From: Mesorhizobium ciceri WSM4083
GTDB lineage: Bacteria > Pseudomonadota > Alphaproteobacteria > Rhizobiales > Rhizobiaceae
Assembly: GCF_000519305.1 (NCBI RefSeq)
Contig: NZ_JAFG01000004.1
Location: 248,001-312,000, forward strand
Length of the DNA stretch: 64,000 nt
Direction of reading: 5' to 3'
Shown: piece after piece, positions 42,435 to 51,183 of the stretch
How positions within the stretch are numbered: the first letter of the stretch is position 1
Layout: each line of letters opens with the position of its first letter
The notes under the pieces: generated by a model
The model's input: the letters and a program-made list of their open reading frames with translations, nothing else
The model's database searches: none
What the model was told of the DNA's origin: nothing
Program-made: the position numbers and the translations under genes

Positions 42435-42875
42435 ATGACCGTGCATACCGGTGGATGCCATTGCGGCAACATACGCCTTGGATTTTCAACCGAGCTGGAC
42501 CCGCCGCAAATCGAAGTTCGTGCCTGCCAGTGCTCGTTCTGTGTCAGGCATGGTTCGCGCGCGGCTGCCGATGCGGCCGGCAAACTGATCATCTCGGTCA
42601 AGGACGAGGCGCGCCTGCAGAGATATCAGTTCGGGCTGAGGACGGCCGACTATCTGATCTGCCGGGAGTGCGGTGTCTACGTCGCCGCAATCACCGGAGA
42701 TGACGATGCAATCGCCAGAGACGACGCCAGGGCGATCGTCATCATCAACGCCCTGGACGACAGGGAGCGGTTCAATCGGGAGCCGGTTCGTGTCGACTTC
42801 GACGCCGAAAGCAAAGCGCAGCGCCAAGACAGGCGCCGCACACACTGGATGCCTGTCGAGATGAGCTTCGGATAG
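42435..42875 (+). CDS. GFA family (glutathione-dependent formaldehyde-activating-like) protein
   Basis: A 146-residue CENP-V/GFA-fold protein with a structural zinc site: CHCGNIRL, CQCSFC and CRECGVYVA. Family members include the proposed formaldehyde-glutathione condensing enzyme, but most are uncharacterised. The ATG at 42435 is chosen over a TTG 13 codons upstream because the fold begins HTGGCHCGN. It is convergent with the oxygenase gene, 7 bases away. Confidence 0.88.
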   Translation: MTVHTGGCHCGNIRLGFSTELDPPQIEVRACQCSFCVRHGSRAAADAAGKLIISVKDEARLQRYQFGLRTADYLICRECGVYVAAITGDDDAIARDDARAIVIINALDDRERFNREPVRVDFDAESKAQRQDRRRTHWMPVEMSFG

Positions 42876-42882
42876 ACAGCTC

Positions 42883-43857
42883 TCAGCGGATAACCGGCTC
42901 GCCATGAAACCGCCGGCGCGACGGTGGCGACACGCCGAAGCCGACTTCCATCATCAGCCGCGGCGTGCGTGCCGGCACGGTGCCCATGTGGAAGCCAAAG
43001 GGGTCCTCGACGAAGCCGAGGCCGGCCTCGCCGGTCAGCGTCACCGGGCTTTGCTCGCCATAGACATCCAGCACCTGTTGCGCGGGATGGCCAACCAGAA
43101 GCGTGAGCTGATGCTTGAGGCTACGGCGCTTGTGGCTGCCCCTGACATAGACATGCGGACCGGTGTCGGCGTCGACCGGCTTGAGGTAGAAGAAGAATTT
43201 CAGCATGCGCCAATCATCGAGGTCGAAATGATACTTGCCAAGCGAGGCGAGGTTCTTGTCGGCATCGGAAGCGGCACCCGTGGGAAAACTCCACCAGACG
43301 CGTGTCGTGATCAGTTTTGCCTGACCGCCGAGATAGTGCGCGGCAATATCCAGAAGCAGCGGATCGCGCTGGATGGCAAGCGCCGCCGGGCAGTCGAGGC
43401 TGCGCTCGAAAAAATGCCCGCTGAGCAGCGAGCGGCCAAAGCGCTTCTCGGCCTCGGCATGTTCCCCCGGCATGAATTCGAGACGGCGGTCGAAATTGCC
43501 GAAGCAAGGCGTGCGCCCGGCGAAGTCAGCGATCTCTTCATGGATATCAGGCGGCAGGACCAGGCCTGAGAACAGCCCGTCGGAGCGCAGCGCATCGACG
43601 ACCGCTCCCCGTTCGACACCGGCAAACATCGTATCCGCGGCATTGGCGACCGGGCGGACGCGTTTTGCGCCGAGCCAATGCATGCGGCGGCCGGGCATGG
43701 TGCGCGCCAGCACGAACATCGGCAGCCAGGCAGGGTTTTCGCGAAGATCCTTGAGATAGGTCGGAATGCGCACCGCGATGCGTCGCAACAGACTGCCGTT
43801 GCGCGCAATAGCCTCGAGACTGGCCGCGCCGGATGTGTCGGGGGGTGAAAGCTTCAT
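42883..43857 (-). CDS. Putative Fe(II)/2-oxoglutarate oxygenase (PhyH-like)
   Basis: A 324-residue protein with the facial triad H210 and D212 in KYHFDLDDW and H290 in FGFHMGTV; R300 could anchor 2-oxoglutarate. The loop DTGPHVYVRGSHKRRSLKHQ is characteristic of phytanoyl-CoA-type oxygenases. An N-terminal region of about 140 residues is unlike the other PhyH protein here. Small-molecule or lipid hydroxylation is likely; substrate unknown. GAGG precedes the ATG. An inverted repeat TTGTGCA/TGCACAA lies about 110 bases upstream. Confidence 0.78.
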   Translation of the reverse strand: MKLSPPDTSGAASLEAIARNGSLLRRIAVRIPTYLKDLRENPAWLPMFVLARTMPGRRMHWLGAKRVRPVANAADTMFAGVERGAVVDALRSDGLFSGLVLPPDIHEEIADFAGRTPCFGNFDRRLEFMPGEHAEAEKRFGRSLLSGHFFERSLDCPAALAIQRDPLLLDIAAHYLGGQAKLITTRVWWSFPTGAASDADKNLASLGKYHFDLDDWRMLKFFFYLKPVDADTGPHVYVRGSHKRRSLKHQLTLLVGHPAQQVLDVYGEQSPVTLTGEAGLGFVEDPFGFHMGTVPARTPRLMMEVGFGVSPPSRRRFHGEPVIR

Positions 43858-43963
43858 TGGGTCCTCGGCTATGAGAGCACCACCGATGCCGCATCGGTGC
43901 TCGCCACTCGGCATGTCCCAAACCCAATTCCCGCTTGAACGGAAGCTAACCCCGCGTCAGATT

Positions 43964-43978
43964 TTGTGCAATGCACAA
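43964..43978. promoter_or_regulatory. Perfect palindrome, possible operator
   Basis: TTGTGCA-A-TGCACAA, a perfect inverted repeat centred on one base, about 107-121 bases ahead of the oxygenase gene and 22 bases past the glycosyltransferase stop. It contains TGC-AAT-GCA, the pattern reported for PhaR-type regulators, but no such gene is nearby. Confidence 0.5.
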
Positions 43979-44000
43979 TGACCTGAGCAGCTGCAAAAAA

Positions 44001-44525
44001 TCATGTCGAGGAGCGGCGTTCCTGCTTGGCCGGCGCCATCCAGATCTCGGCGTCGAGCCGCTTCGTAGCGAGGCCGCGGGCGATGGCCTCGGCGCTGCCG
44101 GCACTCTTGGCCGCGGCCGCCGCCTGACGCTTGCTGATCAGCAATCCGTCGGCCAAGGCGCGGTTTCCCGAAAAGACCCGGGCCAGGAACGGCGTGCGGC
44201 TGGCTCGCGTGCGCGAAAACCGTGCCGCCATGGTTTGCCTGGCCGTATGGGCAACAACCTCATCGATCCAGCCCTCCATCAGCCGCGCGCCGGGCTCCAC
44301 CAACAGTAGCCAGTCTCCTTTTGCCTGCCGGATTCCGGCAGCGACACCGTCCGTCACGTACTGACAGCCGGCATGCTCGGCCACACGATGTGTCTGGTCG
44401 GTGGAGCCTGTGTCGCAGACGATGACTTCACGCACCACGCCTTCGACCGCTCCGCCGACCAGCGAGGCGAGCGTGCGGGCGAGGCCCTCCTCGTCATTGC
44501 GGGTTTCGATGAGAACACTGAGCAT
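44001..44525 (-). CDS. Glycosyltransferase family 2-like protein
   Basis: A 174-residue protein with the N-terminal GT2 nucleotide-binding fold: MLSVLIETRNDEEGLARTLASL, REVIVCDTGSTDQT, and DGVAAGIRQAKGDWLLLVEP. The acceptor part is short, so the protein is about half the usual length and may be a truncated or specialised member. The longer frame upstream runs through the divergent radical SAM gene and is rejected. ATG at 44525. Confidence 0.75.
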   Translation of the reverse strand: MLSVLIETRNDEEGLARTLASLVGGAVEGVVREVIVCDTGSTDQTHRVAEHAGCQYVTDGVAAGIRQAKGDWLLLVEPGARLMEGWIDEVVAHTARQTMAARFSRTRASRTPFLARVFSGNRALADGLLISKRQAAAAAKSAGSAEAIARGLATKRLDAEIWMAPAKQERRSST

Positions 44526-44624
44526 CCTTAGCCGAATAGCGGAAAGCGCCGGACAGCGCCAGTTTTTGCATCGCACCATAGAAAGTTCTTGCTTTGTTCT
44601 CATCAACGAAATAGGAATAATTTC

Positions 44625-45830
44625 ATGAACAGAGCGATTCGACACAACACGGACAGTCCTTGGGAGCGGGCGAAAATGGAACAGATCGTGCGCGCCGACA
44701 TTGCAGCTTTCGGAGCAGGAAGAGCCGAGATGGCCAACGCGATGGTCGAGCAGAGCGGCATGCGTGTCCGCCCGGACCGCAACCGCGGCAGGTCGGCTGG
44801 CATCAATCCGTCCGGCCGGTTCGAGCCGGTCAGCCGGCACGTGTTCGACGATGGCTGGAATTCGCTGGAAGAACTGCCGCCTTTCAAGACCGAAGTGCAG
44901 GTAGAGAAGCCGCGCACCATCATCACCCGCAACGAATCGCCCGACATTTCCTTCGACCGTTCCATCAACCCCTATCGCGGCTGCGAGCATGGCTGCGTCT
45001 ATTGCTTTGCCCGCCCGACGCACGCGTTCATGGGCCTGTCGCCGGGTCTGGATTTCGAATCAAAGCTGTTCGCCAAGCCTGATGCGGCGCGCTTGCTCGA
45101 CAAGGAGCTTTCGAAGGACAGCTATCAGCCGCGCACCATCGCCATCGGCACCAACACCGACCCCTACCAGCCGATCGAGAAGCAATACCGGATCATGCGC
45201 GAAATCCTCGAAGTGCTGGAAGCGCGCGGCCATCCGGTCGGCATCGTGACAAAGTCCGCTCTGGTGACGCGCGATATCGATATCCTGTCGCGCATGGCCG
45301 AACGCGGGCTCGCCAAGGTGGCGCTGTCGGTGACGACGCTCGACCGCATGCTGGCGCGCACCATGGAGCCGCGCGCGTCGACGCCGACCAAGCGGCTGGA
45401 AGCGATCCGGCAGCTTTCGGATGCCGGCATTCCGGCGTCGGTCATGGTGGCGCCGATCATTCCGGGCCTGACCGATCCGGAGATGGAACGCATCCTCGAT
45501 TCCGCACGTGCGGCGGGCGCGCGTGAAGCGGGTTATGTGATCCTGCGGCTGCCGCTGGAGGTCAGCCCGATCTTCAAGGACTGGCTGCTGCGCCACTATC
45601 CGGACCGCTACCGCCATGTGATGTCGCTGGTCCGCTCGATGCGCGACGGCAAGGACTACGATTCGGAATGGGGCAAGCGCATGAAGGGCGCCGGTCCCTA
45701 TGCCTGGCAGATCGGCCGGCGCTTCGAGATCACAGCCAAGCGGCTCGGCCTCAATGCCGAACGGCGCACGCTGCGGACCGACCAGTTCGTTGCCGCCGGG
45801 AAAGACCAGGTGCAGCTGACGCTGCTTTGA
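44625..45830 (+). CDS. PA0069-type radical SAM protein
   Basis: A 401-residue radical SAM protein. The [4Fe-4S] cysteines C120, C124 and C127 are in GCEHGCVYCFARPTH; TNTDPYQPIEK and the TKSALVTRDIDIL region follow the spore-photoproduct-lyase-like branch named after PA0069. Its reaction is unknown; it should cleave SAM to a deoxyadenosyl radical. The ATG at 44625 has AGGAA upstream. It is divergent from the glycosyltransferase and precedes rnhB by 150 bases, an order often seen in rhizobia. Confidence 0.88.
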   Translation: MNRAIRHNTDSPWERAKMEQIVRADIAAFGAGRAEMANAMVEQSGMRVRPDRNRGRSAGINPSGRFEPVSRHVFDDGWNSLEELPPFKTEVQVEKPRTIITRNESPDISFDRSINPYRGCEHGCVYCFARPTHAFMGLSPGLDFESKLFAKPDAARLLDKELSKDSYQPRTIAIGTNTDPYQPIEKQYRIMREILEVLEARGHPVGIVTKSALVTRDIDILSRMAERGLAKVALSVTTLDRMLARTMEPRASTPTKRLEAIRQLSDAGIPASVMVAPIIPGLTDPEMERILDSARAAGAREAGYVILRLPLEVSPIFKDWLLRHYPDRYRHVMSLVRSMRDGKDYDSEWGKRMKGAGPYAWQIGRRFEITAKRLGLNAERRTLRTDQFVAAGKDQVQLTLL

Positions 45831-45980
45831 AGAGACAATTCGTCGCGGTGGTTGATCCGTCGCGCACCAGAATCCCGTCCGGCCTGCCCCGGCCTGCAGA
45901 CGGTGCCCTCCCGGTCCGGCGCCCCACCCGACCCGGAGGGACTTGCGGAGAATCGGAGCCGATGCGAACCTCGCCGCAAC

Positions 45981-46679
45981 ATGGCTCGCGCGCGTTCCGA
46001 TTCTCCGCCTCTCTTTGAGATCATAGAGAAGCCCGACTTCTCCTTCGAGACGAAGGCGATGGCCGAAGGTCTGTGGCCCGTCGCCGGGATGGACGAGGCA
46101 GGCCGTGGCCCTCTGGCCGGGCCGGTGGTCGCCGCGGCCGTGGTGCTCGATCCCGCCAACATTCCCGACGGGCTCGACGATTCCAAACGTCTCAGCCATT
46201 TGCAGCGTGAAGCGCTGTTCCTGCGAATTCTCGGCTCCGCGCAGGCGGTGTCGATGGCCTCCATCAGCGCCGAGGGCATCGACGGCAGCAACATCCTCAA
46301 GGCAAGCCTGGAAGCCATGCGCCGCGCACTGGTCGGGCTGTCGGTCCGACCGAAGCTCGCCCTCGCTGACGGACGCGACGTGCCACCGGGGCTGCCTTGT
46401 GAAGGGCGCGCGCTGATCAAGGGCGACCAGCGTTCGCAATCGATCGCGGCCGCCTCGATCGTCGCCAAGGTGATGCGCGACCGCATGATGTGCGGCTGCG
46501 GCAACCATCACGACCGCTACGGGTTCGAAGTCCATATGGGCTACGCCACGGTTCGCCATCGCACCGCGATCGAAGCGCATGGCCCGGTGGCGCGGCTGCA
46601 TCGCGTATCGTTTTCACCGTTCAGGCTGGGTGGCGCTGAAGTGGTGGAAGAAGAGAGTTTTGTCGGATTGGATAGCTGA
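45981..46679 (+). CDS. rnhB: Ribonuclease HII
   Basis: A 232-residue enzyme that removes RNA from RNA-DNA hybrids and misincorporated ribonucleotides. The start motif [19 protein letters not shown] (D38, E39), LDDSKRLS and [18 protein letters not shown] carry the acidic metal ligands. The ATG at 45981 is the first that keeps the usual short N-terminal lead. The stop codon overlaps the first base of a long palindromic repeat element (46679). Confidence 0.95.
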   Translation: MARARSDSPPLFEIIEKPDFSFETKAMAEGLWPVAGMDEAGRGPLAGPVVAAAVVLDPANIPDGLDDSKRLSHLQREALFLRILGSAQAVSMASISAEGIDGSNILKASLEAMRRALVGLSVRPKLALADGRDVPPGLPCEGRALIKGDQRSQSIAAASIVAKVMRDRMMCGCGNHHDRYGFEVHMGYATVRHRTAIEAHGPVARLHRVSFSPFRLGGAEVVEEESFVGLDS

Positions 46680-46830
46680 TCTCCCCCCTTGAGGGGGAGA
46701 TGGCCGGCAGGCCAGAGGGGGTCGCCGCGCGTGAAGCGCTGGCTTTTCTTCGCTGCAAAACGGCGTTGCGCTCAGTCGAGCCGACCCTCTCTGTCGCCTT
46801 CGGCGACATCTCCCCCTCGAGGGGGGAGAT
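46679..46830. repeat. Palindromic repeat element (ATCTCCCC family), copy 1
   Basis: Arms ATCTCCCCCCTTGAGGGGGAGAT (46679-46701) and a near copy at 46808-46830 bracket 106 bases; each arm is itself palindromic. Adjoining GGCCGGCAGGCCAGAGGGG matches the second element of this family at 62503-62661. The left edge is the last base of the rnhB stop. Noncoding. Confidence 0.8.
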
Positions 46831-46848
46831 TATCCGCGCCACAACAAA

Positions 46849-46876
46849 AAAGCCGTCAGGTTGCCCGGGCGGCTTT
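46849..46876 (-). terminator. Terminator of the F0 ATP synthase operon
   Basis: On the minus strand AAAGCCG (46876-46870) pairs with CGGCTTT (46855-46849), with GCCCGGGC at the loop side, followed by a run of seven T. It lies 24 bases past the atpF stop. Confidence 0.88.
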
Positions 46877-46899
46877 CGATGGGGGGCTAGACGAACCGC

Positions 46900-47391
46900 C
46901 TAGTTCAGCTTCGACTTCACGTCCGCAAGCGATGCCTTGAACAGATCTGCACCAGCCTTGGCGTCGATCTTGCCGGCAAGCAGCGCGCGTGCTGCCTCGA
47001 CGGCGATATCGACGGCGCTGGCGCGGACTTCACTGATGGCGTCACGCTCGGCCTGGCCGATCTTCTGTTCGGCAAGCGCGGTGCGCCTGACAACATAGTC
47101 CTCGGTCTTCTTGTGCGCTTCGGCGGCAAGCATGTCGGCTTCGCGCTTGGCGGCGGCGACGATGTCGGCGGCCTCCTGCTCGGCTTCCTTGCGCTTGCGC
47201 TGGTACTGGCCAAGCAGTTGCTGGGCCTCCTCGCGCAGCCGGCGCGCTTCGTCCAGCTCATTGCTGATCCTGGCGGCGCGGGCATCGAGCGCCTTGGCGA
47301 TCAGGCGAGGCACCTTGATGTAGACGGCAATGCCCAGGAAGATGACCAGGGCAACCGTGGCCCAGAGCGTTGCGAGAGATGTGGCGTCCAT
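46900..47391 (-). CDS. atpF: F0F1 ATP synthase subunit b
   Basis: A 163-residue subunit b: one N-terminal span (LWATVALVIFLGIAVYIKVP) then a long Ala/Glu/Lys-rich helix, here RLREEAQQLLGQYQRKRKEA, forming the peripheral stalk that holds F1. The ATG at 47391 is the first after the b' stop, 10 bases away; the longer frame is rejected. It is the last gene of the F0 operon and is followed by a terminator. The F1 genes are not in the window, as usual in rhizobia. Confidence 0.94.
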   Translation of the reverse strand: MDATSLATLWATVALVIFLGIAVYIKVPRLIAKALDARAARISNELDEARRLREEAQQLLGQYQRKRKEAEQEAADIVAAAKREADMLAAEAHKKTEDYVVRRTALAEQKIGQAERDAISEVRASAVDIAVEAARALLAGKIDAKAGADLFKASLADVKSKLN

Positions 47392-47401
47392 GATGCGCTC
47401 C

Positions 47402-48001
47402 TCACCGGGCCACGGATTTGACCGCGGCCGCGATCTCGGCCTTGCTGGCCTTGCCGCCAACCAGAGCCTCGACGATCGCCGAAGCGGTGTCCTCGGCAAT
47501 GCTGCCGACTTCCTTCATGGCATTGGCCTTGATGGAAGAAATGCGGGCCTCGGCTTCGCCAAGCTTGGCGTCGAGCGCGGCCTCGACCTTCTTGCGAGCG
47601 GTCTCGGCCTCGGCCTTGGCCGCGTCGTTGGCCTGCTGGCCGATCGCGTTGGCCTTGGTCTTGGCTTCCACCAGTTCCTGCTCGTATGCAGCAACGGCGG
47701 CGTCGGCCTCGCCCTTCAACTTGGCCGCCTGGTCGAGGTCCTGCGTGATGCGATCGTTGCGGACATCGATGATGCCCCCAACGCGCGGCATCACCACCCG
47801 CTTCAGGAAGAGATAGAACAGCCCGAAGGTGATCGCCAGCCACAGAAGCTGCGACGGGAACGTCGCCGGATCGAATGGCGGAAACGTGCCATGCGCTTCA
47901 GCAGGCACGCTGGTGCCGGAATGCGTTTCGCCTTCCGTCGCAGCGTGGCTGGTATCGGCTGATGGCGCGGACTCTTGCGCAAAGGCAGATGTCACGAACA
48001 T
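47402..48001 (-). CDS. atpG: F0F1 ATP synthase subunit b'
   Basis: A 199-residue b' subunit that pairs with b in alphaproteobacteria, chloroplasts and cyanobacteria. A long N-terminal Ser/Ala/Glu-rich lead ends before the span QLLWLAITFGLFYLFLKRVV, then a coiled-coil with VRNDRITQDLDQAAKLKGEA. It is separate from subunit b, consistent with this group. Atp symbols for b' vary (atpF', atpG, atpX). Confidence 0.92.
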   Translation of the reverse strand: MFVTSAFAQESAPSADTSHAATEGETHSGTSVPAEAHGTFPPFDPATFPSQLLWLAITFGLFYLFLKRVVMPRVGGIIDVRNDRITQDLDQAAKLKGEADAAVAAYEQELVEAKTKANAIGQQANDAAKAEAETARKKVEAALDAKLGEAEARISSIKANAMKEVGSIAEDTASAIVEALVGGKASKAEIAAAVKSVAR

Positions 48002-48064
48002 GGACTATCCCCGAAATTCAGGCCCGCCGCTTGCGCGGCCGGCCTGTCCAATCTTCCCGAGTGC

Positions 48065-48289
48065 TCAGCCGAACAGGGCCAGAAGCGCGATGAGAAGCGA
48101 GAAGATGCCCAGAGCTTCGGTCACGGCGAAGCCGAAGATCAGACGGCCGAACTGGCCATCGGCAGCCGACGGGTTGCGCAGAGCGCCCGCCAGGTAGCTG
48201 CCGAAGATGTTGCCGAGGCCAATGCCCGCGCCACCCATGCCCAGGCAAGCGATGCCGGCGCCGATGTACTTTGCTGCTTCTGCGTCCAT
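48065..48289 (-). CDS. atpE: F0F1 ATP synthase subunit c
   Basis: A 74-residue two-span hairpin, the proton-carrying rotor ring. The essential carboxylate is E58 in [10 protein letters not shown]; the RNPSAADGQ loop joins the helices. [20 protein letters not shown] is the standard rhizobial start, and AAAGGAGTTGAACAA precedes it. The longer upstream frame is rejected. Confidence 0.97.
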   Translation of the reverse strand: MDAEAAKYIGAGIACLGMGGAGIGLGNIFGSYLAGALRNPSAADGQFGRLIFGFAVTEALGIFSLLIALLALFG

Positions 48290-48374
48290 TTGTTCAACTC
48301 CTTTGGATCTAAAATTCCGTTGCGATTCCATCCGGCGCCAATGTTGGAAATTCTTGGGCCGGAAACTTTTGGAC

Positions 48375-49133
48375 CTAGTGCCCGGGGTGCAGGGCGTCGT
48401 TGAGATACATGCAGGTCAACACGGCAAAGACGTAGGCCTGCAGGAAGGCGACCAGCAATTCCAGTGCCGTCAGCGCCACCGCCATCGCCAGAGGCAGGAT
48501 CGAGCCGGCGACGCCAACCGCGCCGAGCGCGCTCAGGCTGACGACGAAGCCGGAGAACACCTTCAGCGTGATGTGGCCGGCGAGCATGTTGGCGAACAGA
48601 CGAACCGAGAGGCTGACCGGGCGCGACACGAAGGAGATCACTTCGATCAGCACCACCAGCGGCAGCAGGAAGACCGGCACGCCATGCGGCACGAACAGTT
48701 TCAGGAAGCCAAAACCATGCTTCATGAAGCCGTAGACGACCACGGTTGCGATCACCAGCACGGCAAGGCCGAAGGTGACGATGATGTGGCTGGTGACGGT
48801 GAAGAAATACGGGAACAGGCCAAGCAGGTTGGCGACGAGCACGAACATGAACAGCGAGAACACGAGAGGGAAGAACTTCATGCCTTGCGTGCCCGCGGCG
48901 TCGCGCAACATGTTGCCGACGAACTCATAGGCCATCTCGGAAACCGACTGAAGCCGCCCGGGAACCAGGCTGCGGCTCGATGTCGTGAGAAAAAGGAATC
49001 CAGCCGCGACGATCACGGTCGCGACCATGAACAGCGCCGAATTGGTGAAAGACAGGTCATAGCCGCCGATGTCGATCGGAATCAGCTTGTTGATATGGAA
49101 CTGGTGGATCGGATCGACCTTGTCAGCTGCCAC
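48375..49133 (-). CDS. atpB: F0F1 ATP synthase subunit a
   Basis: A 252-residue membrane subunit forming the proton half-channels. The key arginine is in [35 protein letters not shown] is the typical central motif. The GTG at 49133 ([14 protein letters not shown]) has GGGG eight bases ahead; a TTG two codons upstream is possible. Confidence 0.95.
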   Translation of the reverse strand: MAADKVDPIHQFHINKLIPIDIGGYDLSFTNSALFMVATVIVAAGFLFLTTSSRSLVPGRLQSVSEMAYEFVGNMLRDAAGTQGMKFFPLVFSLFMFVLVANLLGLFPYFFTVTSHIIVTFGLAVLVIATVVVYGFMKHGFGFLKLFVPHGVPVFLLPLVVLIEVISFVSRPVSLSVRLFANMLAGHITLKVFSGFVVSLSALGAVGVAGSILPLAMAVALTALELLVAFLQAYVFAVLTCMYLNDALHPGH

Positions 49134-49192
49134 GTTCAAACCCCGTCAATGCCGCGTACGGCCTCGTTACCATTACCGCACATGGTGCGCGG

Positions 49193-49600
49193 TCATTTCT
49201 TGTCGTCTTGGCCACGGCGCGATTTATCGCCCTGTCCGAATTCTGCCACAACGCCGGCGGAACGCATCACATTGAGCACTCCGGCGCCAAAACCGAGCAG
49301 CAGAAATACGATCAGACCCCATGGCGATGTCCCCGCCAGACGGTCGATGATCCAGCCGATGCCGGCACCTACCACCACCCCGGCGATAAACTCGCTGGAG
49401 AGTTTGAGCGCCTGACCATAACCGGCCACACTGCTCGCTTTCGCGTCGTCTTTCCCCTCAAGCCGGCCCGGCCGCCTTGTCGCAAGCGAAGCTTCAAGGT
49501 CACGGCGGCGGCGCTCAAGATCGTCGTCGCGGATTTCGGGTTCATGCTGATTGCCGCGGCCGGTTTCTCCGGTTCCGTCTGGCCCATTCTTGTCGGCCAT
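49193..49600 (-). CDS. atpI: ATP synthase accessory protein AtpI
   Basis: A 135-residue protein with a charged N-terminal half (EIRDDDLERRRRDLEASLAT) and two membrane spans (SEFIAGVVVGAGIGWIIDRL and SPWGLIVFLLLGFGAGVLNV), the AtpI/Z pattern seen first in rhizobial F0 operons. It assists rotor assembly or Mg2+ supply. It is the first gene of the operon; a strong promoter is upstream. Confidence 0.9.
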   Translation of the reverse strand: MADKNGPDGTGETGRGNQHEPEIRDDDLERRRRDLEASLATRRPGRLEGKDDAKASSVAGYGQALKLSSEFIAGVVVGAGIGWIIDRLAGTSPWGLIVFLLLGFGAGVLNVMRSAGVVAEFGQGDKSRRGQDDKK

Positions 49601-49657
49601 CGCAACCCCCCTGCCCGGTCAGACCGTCACCGTCCGTCCGCTTCTAAAGTCGCCGGC

Positions 49658-49686
49658 AACATAGTTAGAGGGTTTGCGCCCGTCAA
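49658..49686 (-). promoter_or_regulatory. Promoter of the F0 ATP synthase operon
   Basis: On the minus strand TTGACG (49686-49681) is separated by exactly 17 bases from TATGTT (49663-49658), about 60-85 bases before the atpI start. The rest of the 254-base gap (49601-49854) holds nothing else I recognise. Confidence 0.7.
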
Positions 49687-49854
49687 GCCACGGGCGGAAG
49701 TTCATTGCCATGTATTTTAGGCAATAAAATCAATGGATTACAAAGGTGCGACATCGTGCCCGCCATGATGACGAGGATGCATGGCGCGAATCCCCCGGGC
49801 AATGGCTGTTTGATCGGCTGCGTGCCGCGCCAAAGATCGGCGACTGTTCCGCGC

Positions 49855-51039
49855 TCAGCTCCAGCCGCCGCCATAGGTACGATAGAAGATATGCAGGCCG
49901 ATCTTGGTCATCTTCTGCATCGTGCGCGCCCAGCCGGGATGGACATATTGGGCGTAGTAGTGGGTCGACGATCCGACTTCCGGAATGAAGATCTTGCCAG
50001 CTGTGACGGCCATGGCGATCTCCTGGGCGGTCTTGTAGGCGGCAGGGCTATCGACGCGCTTCTTCCTGCCGTCGCAGGCGAAGGAGAACTGGCAACGGTT
50101 GAACCAGCTGTCGTTCTGGTAGACGACGCCGCAGATCGAATTCGGATAGGTCGGATTGCGGACGCGGTTGAGGATGACCTGGGCGACGGCGGCCTGGCCG
50201 CGCACGGATTCGCTCCTCGCCTCGAAATAGATGCCGTTGGCAAGGCATGCCTGCTCCTTCTTGGAGAAGACACTAGCCGGCAGCGGGTTCTGGATCCACG
50301 AATGATCGCCCTTGGCCATCGGCGGAATGAAGCGGCCCTCATTAGGCTGCTCGTCCTGAAGCAGGGCTTCGAAGGGCGATGCCTTGGCATAGTCCGGCTC
50401 GGACTGCGCATAGGCGGTCGCCAGCACATCCGGATGGTCGTTGTTGACCAGCGCCGCCAGCATGGCCGGCATGCCGGGATCCGGTTTCTTGTCCTCGCGC
50501 GCATGGAATGCGGCTGCGATCTGGATTTCCTTGCCTTTGATCTGCGGCTTGGCGAAAGCCATTTTCAGGCCGCTGTCCATGCTGGGCCGCAGCAAGGAGG
50601 AGGTGCGCTCGAAGATCGAGCCGGCGTTGAAGTTCTTCGGCGGTGCGACGGGAGACATCTGGACGATGCGCCCTTTCTTCTCGGCGCGCACGACGCGGTC
50701 CTCATCGGGCGTGGCGCTGACCTTGCCGCCCTTGCCGCGAAACGACACGTTGCCGACACCGGCCAGGTGGACACCCGATCCGGAGATGGAGCCGGTGACA
50801 TCGGAATCGACAAAGGGCATCTCGGCCGCATGGGTCGATCCGGCTACGGATTTCTCGACATAGGAATTCCAGCGCGTGCTCGATGCTTCGAGGCCGGAAA
50901 CCAGGCTCGTCATGTCCTGGTAGGCGGCGACGGTCGGAAAGCCGATCCAGATGCCGAAACCGATGACGAGCGGACCCAGAAAGCCACGTTTTCTCTCACC
51001 GGCGGCGGCAACCAGCCGCTTCAACACACGTCGATGCAC
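49855..51039 (-). CDS. SleB-like cell wall hydrolase
   Basis: A 394-residue protein with a membrane anchor near the start (LGPLVIGFGIWIGFPTVAAY), a long low-complexity spacer, and a C-terminal hydrolase_2/SleB domain (about 285-394): ACLANGIYFEARSESVRGQA, AVAQVILNRVRNPTYPNSIC, and FSFACDGR, with catalytic glutamate in FEARSE. It should cut peptidoglycan, probably lytic transglycosylase-type, in the periplasm. The GTG at 51039 with GGAGAGA ahead is preferred over an ATG 14 codons upstream. It is a single gene on the minus strand. Confidence 0.88.
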   Translation of the reverse strand: MHRRVLKRLVAAAGERKRGFLGPLVIGFGIWIGFPTVAAYQDMTSLVSGLEASSTRWNSYVEKSVAGSTHAAEMPFVDSDVTGSISGSGVHLAGVGNVSFRGKGGKVSATPDEDRVVRAEKKGRIVQMSPVAPPKNFNAGSIFERTSSLLRPSMDSGLKMAFAKPQIKGKEIQIAAAFHAREDKKPDPGMPAMLAALVNNDHPDVLATAYAQSEPDYAKASPFEALLQDEQPNEGRFIPPMAKGDHSWIQNPLPASVFSKKEQACLANGIYFEARSESVRGQAAVAQVILNRVRNPTYPNSICGVVYQNDSWFNRCQFSFACDGRKKRVDSPAAYKTAQEIAMAVTAGKIFIPEVGSSTHYYAQYVHPGWARTMQKMTKIGLHIFYRTYGGGWS

Positions 51040-51183
51040 GGAACTCTCTCCAGGAACGCTACAGACCCCACTGGAGAGCAAAATGATGCATTAACCTTGA
51101 TGGGACGTTAACGGGTTCGATCGGGTTTTCCCGGTCGGCCCGAGGTCGTGGTTGCGAAGTCGGGCGATTTTACGGCCGACCCT

